The position numbers and the translations under genes are program-made. From positions 655,279 through 719,278 of the forward strand of contig NZ_JAIHON010000006.1 of NCBI RefSeq assembly GCF_021173675.1: a stretch of DNA of 64,000 nt, read 5' to 3'. The stretch comes from Streptomyces lincolnensis (GTDB lineage Bacteria; Actinomycetota; Actinomycetes; Streptomycetales; Streptomycetaceae). Under the pieces are notes generated by a model. It had not been told where the DNA came from. It ran no database searches and saw only the letters and a program-made list of their open reading frames with translations. Below, piece by piece: positions 9,712 to 19,764 of the stretch; position 1 is the stretch's first letter; the number at the start of each line of letters is the position of its first letter.

Positions 9712-11187
9712 TCAGTCCGCGAAGTTCGCCCCGAAGAACGGCGATCCCGTCGTCGAGACGCCCGAGGTGCTCGGGGAGAGCGTGCGGGAGCCGGAGGTGG
9801 TGATCTTCGTGCCGTTGGAGGGCAGGTAGGTCACCGCGCCGTTGCCGGCGTTCTCGGCGGAGCCGACGAGGAGATCGGCGCGGCCGTCGCCGGTGACGTC
9901 GTCGAGCTTGACGTCGAGGCCGAACCAGTCCTCGTGCTCGTCGGCGCCGGGCACGCCCGCGGTGTTCTGCGCGAAGGACTGGATGCCGGAGGTGGTGTCC
10001 AGGCCGTTCGCGGTGCCGTAGAGGACGGCGACCGAGCCGGTGTCGGCGGCGCCGCCGAGGTCCTCTCCGGCCACGCCGACGACGAGGTCGAGGTAGGTGT
10101 CGCCGTTGACGTCACCGAGGTCGAGCTCGTAGCCGAACCAGTCGTCGGTCTCGGAGGAGCCGGGGACGTTGCCGGTCTCCTGGGTGATGCCGGTGACCGT
10201 GGCGGGGCCGCTCGCCGAGCCGTTGGTCACCCAGACCTTGCCGCCCTTGGCGGCGTCGGGCATCGTCTGGCCGTCCTCGGTGGTCGAGTTCCAGTACGCG
10301 CCGGTGACGATGTCGCCGTAGCCGTCGGCGTTGATGTCGCCGATCGCGGTGATCACGCCGGGCTTGAGGGTCTGGGACGAAGCCATGCTCAGGCCGCTCG
10401 CGGTGCCGGGGACGAACCAGTTGCGGTTCCAGCCGTTCTCGGTGACGGTCTCGTAGCCGTCGACGACGAGGTCGGTGCGGCGGTCGCCGTTGACGTCGCC
10501 GGCGGTCAGGTTGATCGGTCCGTCGCCGTTCGTGCCCGCGATCGGGGGCTTGATGGTGTAGCGGCCGCCCGCGGTGCCGGCGGTGGTGAAGCCGCCCTTG
10601 AAGACATGGATGGTGGCGCCGGTGCTGCCGACGGCCAGGTCGGCCCTGCCGTCGCCGTCGAAGTCGCCGGCGGCGATGGTGCTGCCCCAGAAGTCGTGCG
10701 AGGTGGGGGCCGGGTCGTTGACGGGGACGGCCTTGCCGGTGATGCCGGAGGCCGAGCCCCACAGGATGGCGACCGCGCCGGCGTCCACGTCCTTGCCGAG
10801 GTCCTCGCCGGCGGAGCTCACCGCGAGGTCGTCGTAGCCGTCGCCGTTGAAGTCTGCGTACGCCAGGTCGTTGGCGAAGTGGTCGCCGGCCTCGGCGTCG
10901 CCGGGGACGCCGGCGGTGTTCTGGCTGATCGTGTGGCGCTTGGCGGAGGACACGCCGGTGCTGGTGCCGTAGACGGCGACGAACTGGCCGGCGTCCTTCT
11001 TGCCCGCCACGTAGGCGGTCGACGCGTGGAAGGCCACGTCGCCCTTGCCGTCGCCGTTGAAGTCGGCCTGCGGGACCGTCGTGGAGTCCGCGGCGGTCGC
11101 GGTCACGGCCGAGAAGGTGAGCAGCCCGCCCGTCAGCGCGGCGGCGGTGGCCGTGGCGAGTGCGAGGCGGAGGTGGTGCTGGTGCAT
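9712..11187 (-). CDS. Secreted FG-GAP/VCBS repeat beta-propeller protein
   Basis: 491 residues. It has a Sec signal peptide (MHQHHLRLALATATAAALTGG, cleavage near VTATAADS) followed by seven FG-GAP blades, each with a calcium-binding DxNGDGxxDL-type loop: ADFNGDGKGDVAF, ADFNGDGYDDLAV, GDFDGDGRADLAV, GDVNGDRRTDLVV, GDINADGYGDIVT, GDVNGDTYLDLVV, DDVTGDGRADLLV. This predicts a seven-bladed, integrin-like propeller acting outside the cell. A strong AGGAG site precedes the ATG. The upstream region carries the same GTACAACC motif as the PA14/FnIII operons. Confidence 0.9.
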   Translation of the reverse strand: MHQHHLRLALATATAAALTGGLLTFSAVTATAADSTTVPQADFNGDGKGDVAFHASTAYVAGKKDAGQFVAVYGTSTGVSSAKRHTISQNTAGVPGDAEAGDHFANDLAYADFNGDGYDDLAVSSAGEDLGKDVDAGAVAILWGSASGITGKAVPVNDPAPTSHDFWGSTIAAGDFDGDGRADLAVGSTGATIHVFKGGFTTAGTAGGRYTIKPPIAGTNGDGPINLTAGDVNGDRRTDLVVDGYETVTENGWNRNWFVPGTASGLSMASSQTLKPGVITAIGDINADGYGDIVTGAYWNSTTEDGQTMPDAAKGGKVWVTNGSASGPATVTGITQETGNVPGSSETDDWFGYELDLGDVNGDTYLDLVVGVAGEDLGGAADTGSVAVLYGTANGLDTTSGIQSFAQNTAGVPGADEHEDWFGLDVKLDDVTGDGRADLLVGSAENAGNGAVTYLPSNGTKITTSGSRTLSPSTSGVSTTGSPFFGANFAD

Positions 11188-11271
11188 GCGGGTTCTCCTG
11201 CGGCATGCGGGGGATGCGTGGCGGGCATCCGGTGTCTGTGGGCGATCAGGAGACCCCTGTTGTTCAGTAAG

Positions 11272-11280
11272 GGTTGTACG
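11272..11280 (-). promoter_or_regulatory. CGTACAACC motif upstream of the FG-GAP gene
   Basis: Read on the minus strand the site is CGTACAACC, 93 nt before the start codon, followed within about 35 nt by CTGATCG. The same motif stands 82 and 80 nt before the first genes of the two PA14/FnIII operons. Likely a promoter or activator element; not a known consensus to me. Confidence 0.5.
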
Positions 11281-11329
11281 TGAGTTCGGTAAACCTTTGA
11301 TGCGGCTGTGATGAGGAGGAGTTCGTCCC

Positions 11330-11824
11330 GTGATGACGGCTGACGACGTGTTGTCCGTCCTGGCCCTGCTGCGACAGGCGGGGGCCGATGTCTGGATCGG
11401 TGGCGGCTGGGGGATCGACGCCCTGGTGGGGGAGCAGACCCGGGAGCATCGGGACCTGGACCTCGTGCACCGGCAGGAACAGGAGCCTGCTGTGGTGGCG
11501 GCTCTCGCCGGGGCGGGGTTCGTGGAGACACTGGAGTGGAGGCCGATTCGGTTCGTCGTGACGGCCGCGGACGGGCGGGAGATCGATCTGCACCCGCTGG
11601 TCTTCGCCGACGACGGCTCCGCGCTCCAGGTCTCGCCCGATCCGGAACGCCCCTTCGCCTACCCCGCCTCGTGTTTCGTGACCGGCACCATCGGTGGGAC
11701 GACGGTTCCGTGTCTGTCCGCCGAGCAGCAGGTCCGCTTCCATCAGGGCTACGAGCCGTCCGAGCGCGACCGGCACGACATGGCCCAACTCCGCCGGGCG
11801 TTCGGGATCGCCACACACTTCTGA
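11330..11824 (+). CDS. Lincosamide/aminoglycoside nucleotidyltransferase-like protein
   Basis: 164 residues from GTG, 8 nt after AGGAGGAG (an ATG at 11333 is an alternative). The N-terminal half has the nucleotidyltransferase pattern WIGGGWGIDALVGEQTREHRDLDL: the GGWGID helix and the paired acidic residues (DLDL) that bind metal, with a further Asp in GREIDLHPL. This is the LinA/LnuA-like (DUF4111-adjacent) group that adenylylates lincosamides or uncharacterised substrates. Resistance is possible but unproven; many streptomycete homologues have no known substrate. Confidence 0.75.
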   Translation: MMTADDVLSVLALLRQAGADVWIGGGWGIDALVGEQTREHRDLDLVHRQEQEPAVVAALAGAGFVETLEWRPIRFVVTAADGREIDLHPLVFADDGSALQVSPDPERPFAYPASCFVTGTIGGTTVPCLSAEQQVRFHQGYEPSERDRHDMAQLRRAFGIATHF

Positions 11825-11829
11825 ACGCC

Positions 11830-11862
11830 GACGCCCCCTGCCCGGGAAGGACAGGGGGCGTC
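11830..11862. terminator. Bidirectional terminator
   Basis: Perfect 11-bp stem GACGCCCCCTG / CAGGGGGCGTC with 11-nt loop, between convergent genes. Confidence 0.85.
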
Positions 11863-11883
11863 TCAACGCGCTTACAGCGGCGG

Positions 11884-14166
11884 CTACTTCACCGGCTCCG
11901 GCTCCGGCGCACTCTCCGACTCCGCCGCGTCCTGCGGATCCACCGGCGTCTTCACCGACTCCAGCAGCAGCTGGGCCACGTCGACGACCTGGATGGACTC
12001 CTTGGCCTTGCCATCGTTCTTCTTGCCGTTGACCGAGTCGGTCAGCATGACCAGGCAGAACGGGCAGGCCGTGGAGACGATGTCGGGGTTCACCGACAGA
12101 GCCTCGTCCACACGCTCGTTGTTGATGCGCTTGCCGATCCGCTCCTCCATCCACATCCGCGCGCCACCGGCGCCGCAGCAGAAGCCGCGTTCCTTGTGGC
12201 GGTGCATCTCCTGCTGACGCAGGCCGGGGACGGCGGTCATGATCTCGCGCGGGGGCGTGTAGATCTTGTTGTGGCGGCCCAGGTAGCAGGGGTCGTGGTA
12301 GGTGATGATGCCCTCGACCGGGGTCACCGGGACCAGCTTGCCCTCGTCCACCAGGTGCTGGAGGAGCTGGGTGTGGTGGATGACCTCGTAGTCGCCGCCG
12401 AGCTGCGGGTACTCGTTGCCGAGGGTGTTCAGGCAGTGCGGGCAGGTGGCGACGATCTTCTTGGCCGACTTGGGCTTCGCCGACTCGGGGATCACCTTGC
12501 CCTCGTCGTCGGTCTCCTCGCCGAACGCCATGTTCAGTGCCATGACGTTCTCCATGCCGAGCTCCTGGAACAGGGGCTCGTTGCCCAGCCTCCGCGCCGA
12601 GTCACCCGTGCACTTCTCGTCGCCGCCCATGATGGCGAACTTGACGCCCGCCATGTGGAGGAGTTCCGCGAAGGCCTTGGTGGTCTTCTTCGCGCGGTCC
12701 TCCAGGGCGCCGGCGCAGCCGACCCAGTACAGGTACTCGACCTCGGAGAGGTCCTCGATGTCCTTGCCGACGACCGGGACCTCGAAGTCGACCTCCTTGA
12801 GCCACTCCAGGCGCTGCTTCTTCGCCAGGCCCCAGGGGTTGCCCTTCTTCTCCAGGTTCTTGAGCATCGTGCCCGCCTCGGACGGGAACGCGGACTCGAT
12901 CATCACCTGGTAGCGGCGCATGTCGACGATGTGGTCGACGTGCTCGATGTCGACGGGGCACTGCTCGACGCAGGCGCCGCAGGTGGTGCAGGACCACAGG
13001 ACGTCCGGGTCGATGACGCCGTTCTCCTCGGCGGTGCCGATCAGCGGGCGCTCGGCCTCCGCCAGAGCCGCGGCCGGGACACCGGCCAGCTGCTCCTCCG
13101 ACGCCTTCTCCTCGCCCTCCATGGTCTTGCCGCCACCGGCCAGCAGATACGGCGCCTTGGCGTGCGCGTGGTCGCGCAGCGACATGATCAGGAGCTTGGG
13201 GGAGAGGGGCTTGCCGGTGTTCCAGGCCGGGCACTGCGACTGGCAGCGGCCGCACTCGGTGCAGGTGGAGAAGTCCAGCAGGCCCTTCCAGGAGAACTGC
13301 TCGACCTGGGAGACGCCGAAGACGTCGTCGTCACCGGGGTCGGTGAAGTCGATCGGCTTGCCGCCCGAGGTCATCGGCTGGAGTCCGCCGAGGGCCGTCT
13401 CACCGGTGGCGTTGCGCTTGAACCAGATGTTCGGGAAGGCCAGGAAACGGTGCCAGGCCACACCCATGTTGGTGTTCAGCGAGACCGTGATCATCCAGAT
13501 CATGGTCGTGCCCAGCTTGATCATGGCGGTGAGGTAGATCAGGTTCTGCAGCGCGCCGACGCTCAGGCCCTTGAAGGCCAGGACCAGCGGGTACGAGGCG
13601 AAGTACGCGGCCTCGTAGTGCTCCACGTGGTGGATCGCGCCCTCCAGGCCGCGCAGCACGTAGATGGCGAGGCCGATGGTGAGGATGACGTACTCGACGA
13701 AGTACGCCTGACCCATCTTGGAGCCCGCGAAGCGGGACTTGCGGCCGGGTCGCGAGGGCAGGTTCAGCAGCCGGATGACCATCAGGACCGCGATGCCGAC
13801 GGTCGTCATCGCCGCGATGAACTCGATGTACAGCTCGTACGGCAGGAAGCCGCCGATCACCGGGAGCGTCCAGTCGGCCTGGAAGAGCTGGCCGTAGGCG
13901 GTGATGATGGTCGGCGGCAGCGTCAGGAAGCCGATCGCCACGAACCAGTGGGCGAAGCCGACGATGCCCCACCGGTTCATCCGGGTGTGACCGAGGAACT
14001 CCCGCACCAGCGTCACGCTGCGCGCGTAGGGGTTGTCGGTGCGGGCGCCGGCGGGCAGCGGCTGGCCCAGTTTGAAGTACCGGACGAACTGGCCGATGGC
14101 GCGTGCCAGCAGCGCCACGCCGACCACGGTCAGTACCAGCGACACGATGATCGCGGCGAGTTGCAT
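11884..14166 (-). CDS. Membrane Fe-S oxidoreductase (heterodisulfide reductase-like, CCG domains)
   Basis: 760 residues. The N-terminal ~260 residues form about six membrane helices resembling a HdrE/NarI-like cytochrome b module. Two 4Fe-4S ferredoxin motifs follow (CTECGRCQSQCP near residue 300 and CTTCGACVEQCP near 390), then two CCG-type cysteine domains (WVGCAGALE near 478; CPHC, YHDPCYLGRH near 622 and CCGAGGARM near 660). The family moves electrons between a membrane quinone or thiol pool and a soluble partner; actinobacterial members are unassigned. The tail is acidic/proline-rich. GAGGAG lies just upstream of the ATG. Confidence 0.9.
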   Translation of the reverse strand: MQLAAIIVSLVLTVVGVALLARAIGQFVRYFKLGQPLPAGARTDNPYARSVTLVREFLGHTRMNRWGIVGFAHWFVAIGFLTLPPTIITAYGQLFQADWTLPVIGGFLPYELYIEFIAAMTTVGIAVLMVIRLLNLPSRPGRKSRFAGSKMGQAYFVEYVILTIGLAIYVLRGLEGAIHHVEHYEAAYFASYPLVLAFKGLSVGALQNLIYLTAMIKLGTTMIWMITVSLNTNMGVAWHRFLAFPNIWFKRNATGETALGGLQPMTSGGKPIDFTDPGDDDVFGVSQVEQFSWKGLLDFSTCTECGRCQSQCPAWNTGKPLSPKLLIMSLRDHAHAKAPYLLAGGGKTMEGEEKASEEQLAGVPAAALAEAERPLIGTAEENGVIDPDVLWSCTTCGACVEQCPVDIEHVDHIVDMRRYQVMIESAFPSEAGTMLKNLEKKGNPWGLAKKQRLEWLKEVDFEVPVVGKDIEDLSEVEYLYWVGCAGALEDRAKKTTKAFAELLHMAGVKFAIMGGDEKCTGDSARRLGNEPLFQELGMENVMALNMAFGEETDDEGKVIPESAKPKSAKKIVATCPHCLNTLGNEYPQLGGDYEVIHHTQLLQHLVDEGKLVPVTPVEGIITYHDPCYLGRHNKIYTPPREIMTAVPGLRQQEMHRHKERGFCCGAGGARMWMEERIGKRINNERVDEALSVNPDIVSTACPFCLVMLTDSVNGKKNDGKAKESIQVVDVAQLLLESVKTPVDPQDAAESESAPEPEPVK

Positions 14167-14381
14167 TTCGGGGCTCCTCGGGCCTGCGAGGGGTTTCGGG
14201 GGGACCCAACCTAGGATTCCCCGAGATTACTAAGCGGTAACTTATGCAGTCCGTCTGAGACTACCCCCATCCTCCGCCGCACTGTAGCCGGGTGCGGAGT
14301 GATCTGAATCGCTGAGGGTTACCTTAAAACCCGATCGTGTTATTCGTGTCGAATTGGTACAAACGGCGCTAGCTTAGGCCC
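14167..14381. promoter_or_regulatory. Divergent intergenic region
   Basis: 215 bp between the divergent Fe-S oxidoreductase and MraY-like genes. It is locally A+T-richer than its flanks (14210-14250 and 14320-14370), consistent with two back-to-back promoters. No operator palindrome is obvious. Confidence 0.4.
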
Positions 14382-15425
14382 GTGCTCTACGGGATCACCG
14401 CCGCCACCTCCGCCCTGTTCCTCGCCGCCGTCCTGGCGACCGCCCTGCGGTCGCTCGCGCTGCGCCTCGGCATCGTCGACCGACGGTGGCGACGGCCGCT
14501 GCCACTCTCCGGTGGCGTGGCCGTCGTGCTCGCCGTCGGCGCCGTCGCCGGGGTGGGGCAGTGGACCGGGACCGCCCGCCTCGGGGAGGGCGTCGGGCGG
14601 CTGCTGGCCGGCGCGGTGGCCGTCGCCGTCCTCGGGTTCGTCGCGGACGTACGGCGGGTCAAGATGCGCTTCCTCGTCGGCGGTACGGCCCTGGCGGCGG
14701 CCTGTGTGGTCCCGTACGCGGAGACCGGGCCGCTCGCGGGGTCGCTCGCCGTCGGCTGGATCGTCTTCGGCGCCCTCGGCTTCAAGGCGCTGGACCATGC
14801 CGACGGGCTTGCCGGGACCGTCGGGGTCGTCACCGCCTTCGGGGTGGGGATCTGCGCGGCGGCCGAGGTGATGGACGGGCTCGCCGTGCTCCTGAGCGTG
14901 CTCGCCGCCGCGCTGACCGGGTTCCTGATGTCCAACTGGCATCCCGCGCGCGTGGGGCTCGGGGCGGGCGGGGCGCTGTTCGGCGGGTTCCTGCTCGCGG
15001 CGGCGGCCGTGACGACCCAGGCCGGGCGGGGGGCCGGCTCCGGTGCGGGGGTGCTGTTCGCGCTGACGGCGGTCGTGGCCGCCGACGTCCTCCTCGTCGT
15101 CCTCGCCCGACGGCCCCTGCTGCGGGGCGGCCCCGACCATCTCGCGCACCGGCTCGGGCGCCTCGGGCTCACCGCGCGCGGGGCGACCGTCGTGCTGGGT
15201 GTCGGGGCGTCCTGCGGGGTACTCGTCGCCGTCCTCGTGCATCTGGGCCGGGTCGACGGATCCGGGGTGCTCTGGGTGGCGGCGGGAGCCCTGATCGTCG
15301 TACTCGCACTGCTCCGCAGCAAGCCGCACAACAGGCCCCACATCAAGCCCCACGTCAAGCCCCAGAGCTCTCGGCGATCCATGAATGCGCAGGTCAGGGC
15401 CCAGTTGCGTGTAAGGAACGGATAA
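14382..15425 (+). CDS. MraY/WecA-like membrane protein, catalytic aspartates missing
   Basis: 347 residues, about 9-10 membrane helices, with the overall order of the polyprenyl-phosphate N-acetylhexosamine-1-phosphate transferase family. The active-site positions are eroded. The usual DD pair is VADV (87-90, one Asp left). The NxxDGLDG motif is DHADGLAG (138-145, Asp141 kept). The MGDxGS motif is LGAGGA (193-198, catalytic Asp replaced by Ala). The HLHHRL box is HLAHRL. The C terminus is a basic HxKPHxKP-type tail. The protein is therefore probably not a normal transferase; a regulatory or lipid-carrier-binding role is inference. It lies directly upstream of dnaK. Confidence 0.75.
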   Translation: MLYGITAATSALFLAAVLATALRSLALRLGIVDRRWRRPLPLSGGVAVVLAVGAVAGVGQWTGTARLGEGVGRLLAGAVAVAVLGFVADVRRVKMRFLVGGTALAAACVVPYAETGPLAGSLAVGWIVFGALGFKALDHADGLAGTVGVVTAFGVGICAAAEVMDGLAVLLSVLAAALTGFLMSNWHPARVGLGAGGALFGGFLLAAAAVTTQAGRGAGSGAGVLFALTAVVAADVLLVVLARRPLLRGGPDHLAHRLGRLGLTARGATVVLGVGASCGVLVAVLVHLGRVDGSGVLWVAAGALIVVLALLRSKPHNRPHIKPHVKPQSSRRSMNAQVRAQLRVRNG

Positions 15426-15427
15426 GA

Positions 15428-15448
15428 GTTGAGTCTGCATGACTCAGG
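15428..15448 (+). promoter_or_regulatory. HAIR (HspR operator) 2, upstream of dnaK
   Basis: GTTGAGT-N7-ACTCAGG, a two-mismatch match to the HspR-associated inverted repeat CTTGAGT-N7-ACTCAAG, 52 bp upstream of the perfect copy. Confidence 0.8.
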
Positions 15449-15452
15449 TCTG

Positions 15453-15481
15453 TTGACCCATCGGCGGCCGTCGTGCACACT
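15453..15481 (+). promoter_or_regulatory. Candidate dnaK operon promoter
   Basis: TTGACC at 15453-15458 with CACACT 17 bp downstream (15476-15481), lying between the two HAIR sites. This fits a vegetative-sigma promoter repressed by HspR bound on both sides. The -10 match is weak. Confidence 0.45.
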
Positions 15482-15500
15482 TGAGTCTGTTCCACTCAAG
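15480..15500 (+). promoter_or_regulatory. HAIR (HspR operator) 1, perfect consensus
   Basis: CTTGAGT-CTGTTCC-ACTCAAG is an exact match to the HAIR consensus, 20 nt upstream of the dnaK start and overlapping the probable transcription start. Confidence 0.95.
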
Positions 15501-15519
15501 TCAGCTGGAGGAAATCACC

Positions 15520-17366
<1,847 letters not shown>

Positions 17367-17370
<4 letters not shown>

Positions 17371-18035
17371 CGGAGGAGACCCCGGGCTTCGACGAGAAGC
17401 CCGACGTCCCCTCCGGCGCCACCCCCGACGACGCCGAGCCGCAGGCCGCCGCCCCCTCTTCGGAGGCGGGGGCGGCCCCGGCCGGGGACGCTAACGCTCA
17501 GATCGCCGGTCTGACGGCCCAGCTGGACCAGTCGCGCAAGGCGCTCGAAGAGCGCACCGCCGACCTCCAGCGGCTCCAGGCCGAGTTCCAGAACTACCGC
17601 CGCCGGGTCGAGCGGGACCGGATCACGGTCAAGGAGATCGCCATCGCGAACCTCCTCACCGAGCTCCTGCCCGTGCTCGACGACATCGGCCGCGCGCGGG
17701 AACACGGCGAACTGCTCGGCGGCTTCAAGTCCGTCGCGGAGTCGTTGGAGACCGTGGCCGCGAAGATGGGACTCCAGCAGTTCGGCAAGGAGGGCGAGCC
17801 CTTCGACCCGACCATCCACGAGGCCCTGATGCACAGCTACGCGCCCGACGTCACCGAGACGACGTGCGTGGCGATTCTCCAGCCCGGGTATCGCTTCGGC
17901 GAGCGCACCATCCGCCCCGCGCGGGTGGCGGTGGCCGAACCCCAGCCGGGGGCGCAGACGGTCAAGGCCGAGGGGTCCGACGAGGCCCCGGCGGCCGGCG
18001 ACGACAAGGAGAGCGGTGGCCCGGACGAGGGCTGA
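17367..18035 (+). CDS. grpE: Nucleotide exchange factor GrpE
   Basis: 222 residues from a GTG overlapping the dnaK stop (GTGA). It has an acidic disordered N terminus, a long coiled-coil helix (about residues 45-90, QLDQSRKALEERTADLQRLQ), then the beta-domain with the family pattern MGLQQFGKEGEPFDPTIHEA and VAILQPGYRFGERTIRPARV. It releases ADP from DnaK. The C-terminal ~35 residues are acidic and low complexity. Confidence 0.96.
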
Positions 18036-18080
18036 GCGTGAACCGAACGCTGTACCGCTGAGAGAGGAGGGACGTCGAGG

Positions 18081-19259
18081 ATGAGCACCAAGGACTTCAT
18101 CGAGAAGGACTACTACAAGGTCCTCGGCGTTCCCAAGGACGCCACCGAGGCCGAGATCAAGAAGGCGTACCGGAAACTCGCCCGCGAGTACCACCCGGAC
18201 GCCAACAAGGGCAACGCCAAGGCCGAGGAGCGCTTCAAGGAGATCTCCGAGGCGAACGACATCCTCGGCGACCCCAAGAAGCGCAAGGAGTACGACGAGG
18301 CGCGCGCCCTGTTCGGAAGCGGTGGCTTCCGTCCCGGGCCCGGCGCGAGCGGCGGTTCCTTCAACTTCGACCTGGGCGACCTCTTCGGAGGCGCCCCCCA
18401 GGGCGGTCAGGCCGGCGGCGGCTTCGGCGGCGGTCTCGGTGACGTCTTCGGGGGCCTGTTCAACCGGGGCGGCACGGGCACGACCCGTACCCAGCCCCGT
18501 CGCGGCCAGGACATCGACACCGAGGTCAACCTCAGCTTCACCGAGGCGATCGAGGGGGCGACGGTCCCGCTGCGGATGTCCTCGCAGCAGCCCTGCAAGG
18601 CCTGCTCCGGCACCGGCGACAAGAACGGCAACCCGCGGGTCTGCCCGACCTGCGTCGGCACCGGCCAGGTGGCCAGGGGCTCGGGCGGCGGATTCTCGCT
18701 CACCGACCCCTGCCCCGACTGCAAGGGCCGCGGCCTGATCGCCGAGGAGGCCTGCGAGGTCTGCCACGGCAGCGGACGCGCCAAGTCGTCGCGGACCATG
18801 CAGGTCCGCATCCCCGCCGGGGTCAACGACGGCCAGCGCATCCGGCTGCGCGGCAAGGGGGCGCCGGGCGAGCGCGGCGGCCCGGCCGGCGACCTGTACG
18901 TCACCGTGCATGTCGACGCCCACCCGGTCTTCGGCCGCAAGGACGACAACCTCACGGTGACCGTCCCGGTGACCTTCAGCGAGGCGGCCCTCGGCGGCGA
19001 GGTGCGGGTCCCGACCCTCGGCGGCCCCTCGGTCACGCTGAAGCTGCCGCCGGGCACGCCCAACGGCCGCACCATGCGCGCCCGTGGCAAGGGCGCGGTC
19101 CGCAAGGACGGCACCCGCGGCGACCTCCTGGTCACCGTCGAGGTGAGTGTTCCGGCGGACCTGACGGGGAAGGCTCGTGACGCACTTGAGGCGTATCGCG
19201 AGGCGACCGCGGGCGAGGACCCGCGGGCGGAGCTGTTCCAGGCCGCGAAGGGAGCATGA
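18081..19259 (+). CDS. dnaJ: Chaperone DnaJ (Hsp40, zinc-containing)
   Basis: 392 residues. The J domain contains the HPD tripeptide (EYHPDANKG), followed by a Gly/Phe-rich linker and four zinc-binding CxxCxGxG repeats (CKACSGTG, CPTCVGTG, CPDCKGRG, CEVCHGSG), then the C-terminal substrate-binding domains. It stimulates DnaK ATPase and delivers substrates. GAGGAGG lies upstream of the ATG. Its stop overlaps the hspR ATG (ATGA). Confidence 0.97.
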   Translation: MSTKDFIEKDYYKVLGVPKDATEAEIKKAYRKLAREYHPDANKGNAKAEERFKEISEANDILGDPKKRKEYDEARALFGSGGFRPGPGASGGSFNFDLGDLFGGAPQGGQAGGGFGGGLGDVFGGLFNRGGTGTTRTQPRRGQDIDTEVNLSFTEAIEGATVPLRMSSQQPCKACSGTGDKNGNPRVCPTCVGTGQVARGSGGGFSLTDPCPDCKGRGLIAEEACEVCHGSGRAKSSRTMQVRIPAGVNDGQRIRLRGKGAPGERGGPAGDLYVTVHVDAHPVFGRKDDNLTVTVPVTFSEAALGGEVRVPTLGGPSVTLKLPPGTPNGRTMRARGKGAVRKDGTRGDLLVTVEVSVPADLTGKARDALEAYREATAGEDPRAELFQAAKGA

Positions 19260-19711
19260 GGCAGATGGACGGTCGTCGACGCAACCCGTATGAACTGACC
19301 GAGGAGACTCCGGTCTACGTCATCTCGGTGGCTGCCCAGCTCTCCGGCCTGCACCCGCAGACCCTGCGCCAGTACGACCGTCTGGGCCTGGTCTCCCCCG
19401 ACCGCACGGCAGGCCGGGGCCGCCGCTACTCGGCCCGTGACATCGAACTGCTGCGTACCGTCCAGCAGTTGTCGCAGGACGAGGGCATCAACCTGGCCGG
19501 CATCAAGCGCATCATCGAGCTGGAGAACCAGGTCGCCGCGCTCCAGCAGCGCGTCGCCGAACTCCAGTCGGCACTCGACGGCGCCGCGGCGGCCATGCAG
19601 CAACGCGAGGCCGCGGTCCACGCCTCCTACCGCCGCGACCTGGTCCCGTACCAGGAGGTCCAGCAGACCAGCGCGTTGGTGGTGTGGCGGCCGAAGAAGG
19701 CCAAGGACTAG
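19256..19711 (+). CDS. hspR: Heat-shock repressor HspR (MerR family)
   Basis: 151 residues. A MerR-type winged helix-turn-helix at about 18-85 (VISVAAQLSGLHPQTLRQYD and RYSARDIELLRTVQQL) is followed by a coiled coil (about 88-125). HspR binds HAIR sequences and, with DnaK, shuts off the operon when chaperone is abundant. Perfect or near-perfect HAIR copies lie before dnaK and clpB in this window. An internal ATG three codons in (MDGRRRNPYEL) is an alternative start. Confidence 0.97.
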   Translation: MRQMDGRRRNPYELTEETPVYVISVAAQLSGLHPQTLRQYDRLGLVSPDRTAGRGRRYSARDIELLRTVQQLSQDEGINLAGIKRIIELENQVAALQQRVAELQSALDGAAAAMQQREAAVHASYRRDLVPYQEVQQTSALVVWRPKKAKD

Positions 19712-19719
19712 CAGCCAGG

Positions 19720-19760
19720 CACGAGGAAGGGGCCCGGAGGAGACTCCGGGCCCCTTCGTG
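19720..19760. terminator. Terminator of the dnaK operon
   Basis: 13-bp GC stem AAGGGGCCCGGAG / CTCCGGGCCCCTT (loop GAGA), extended by CACG/CGTG with a small bulge. It lies between convergent hspR and the PA14/FnIII gene, so probably acts in both directions. Confidence 0.85.
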
Positions 19761-19764
19761 CGTG

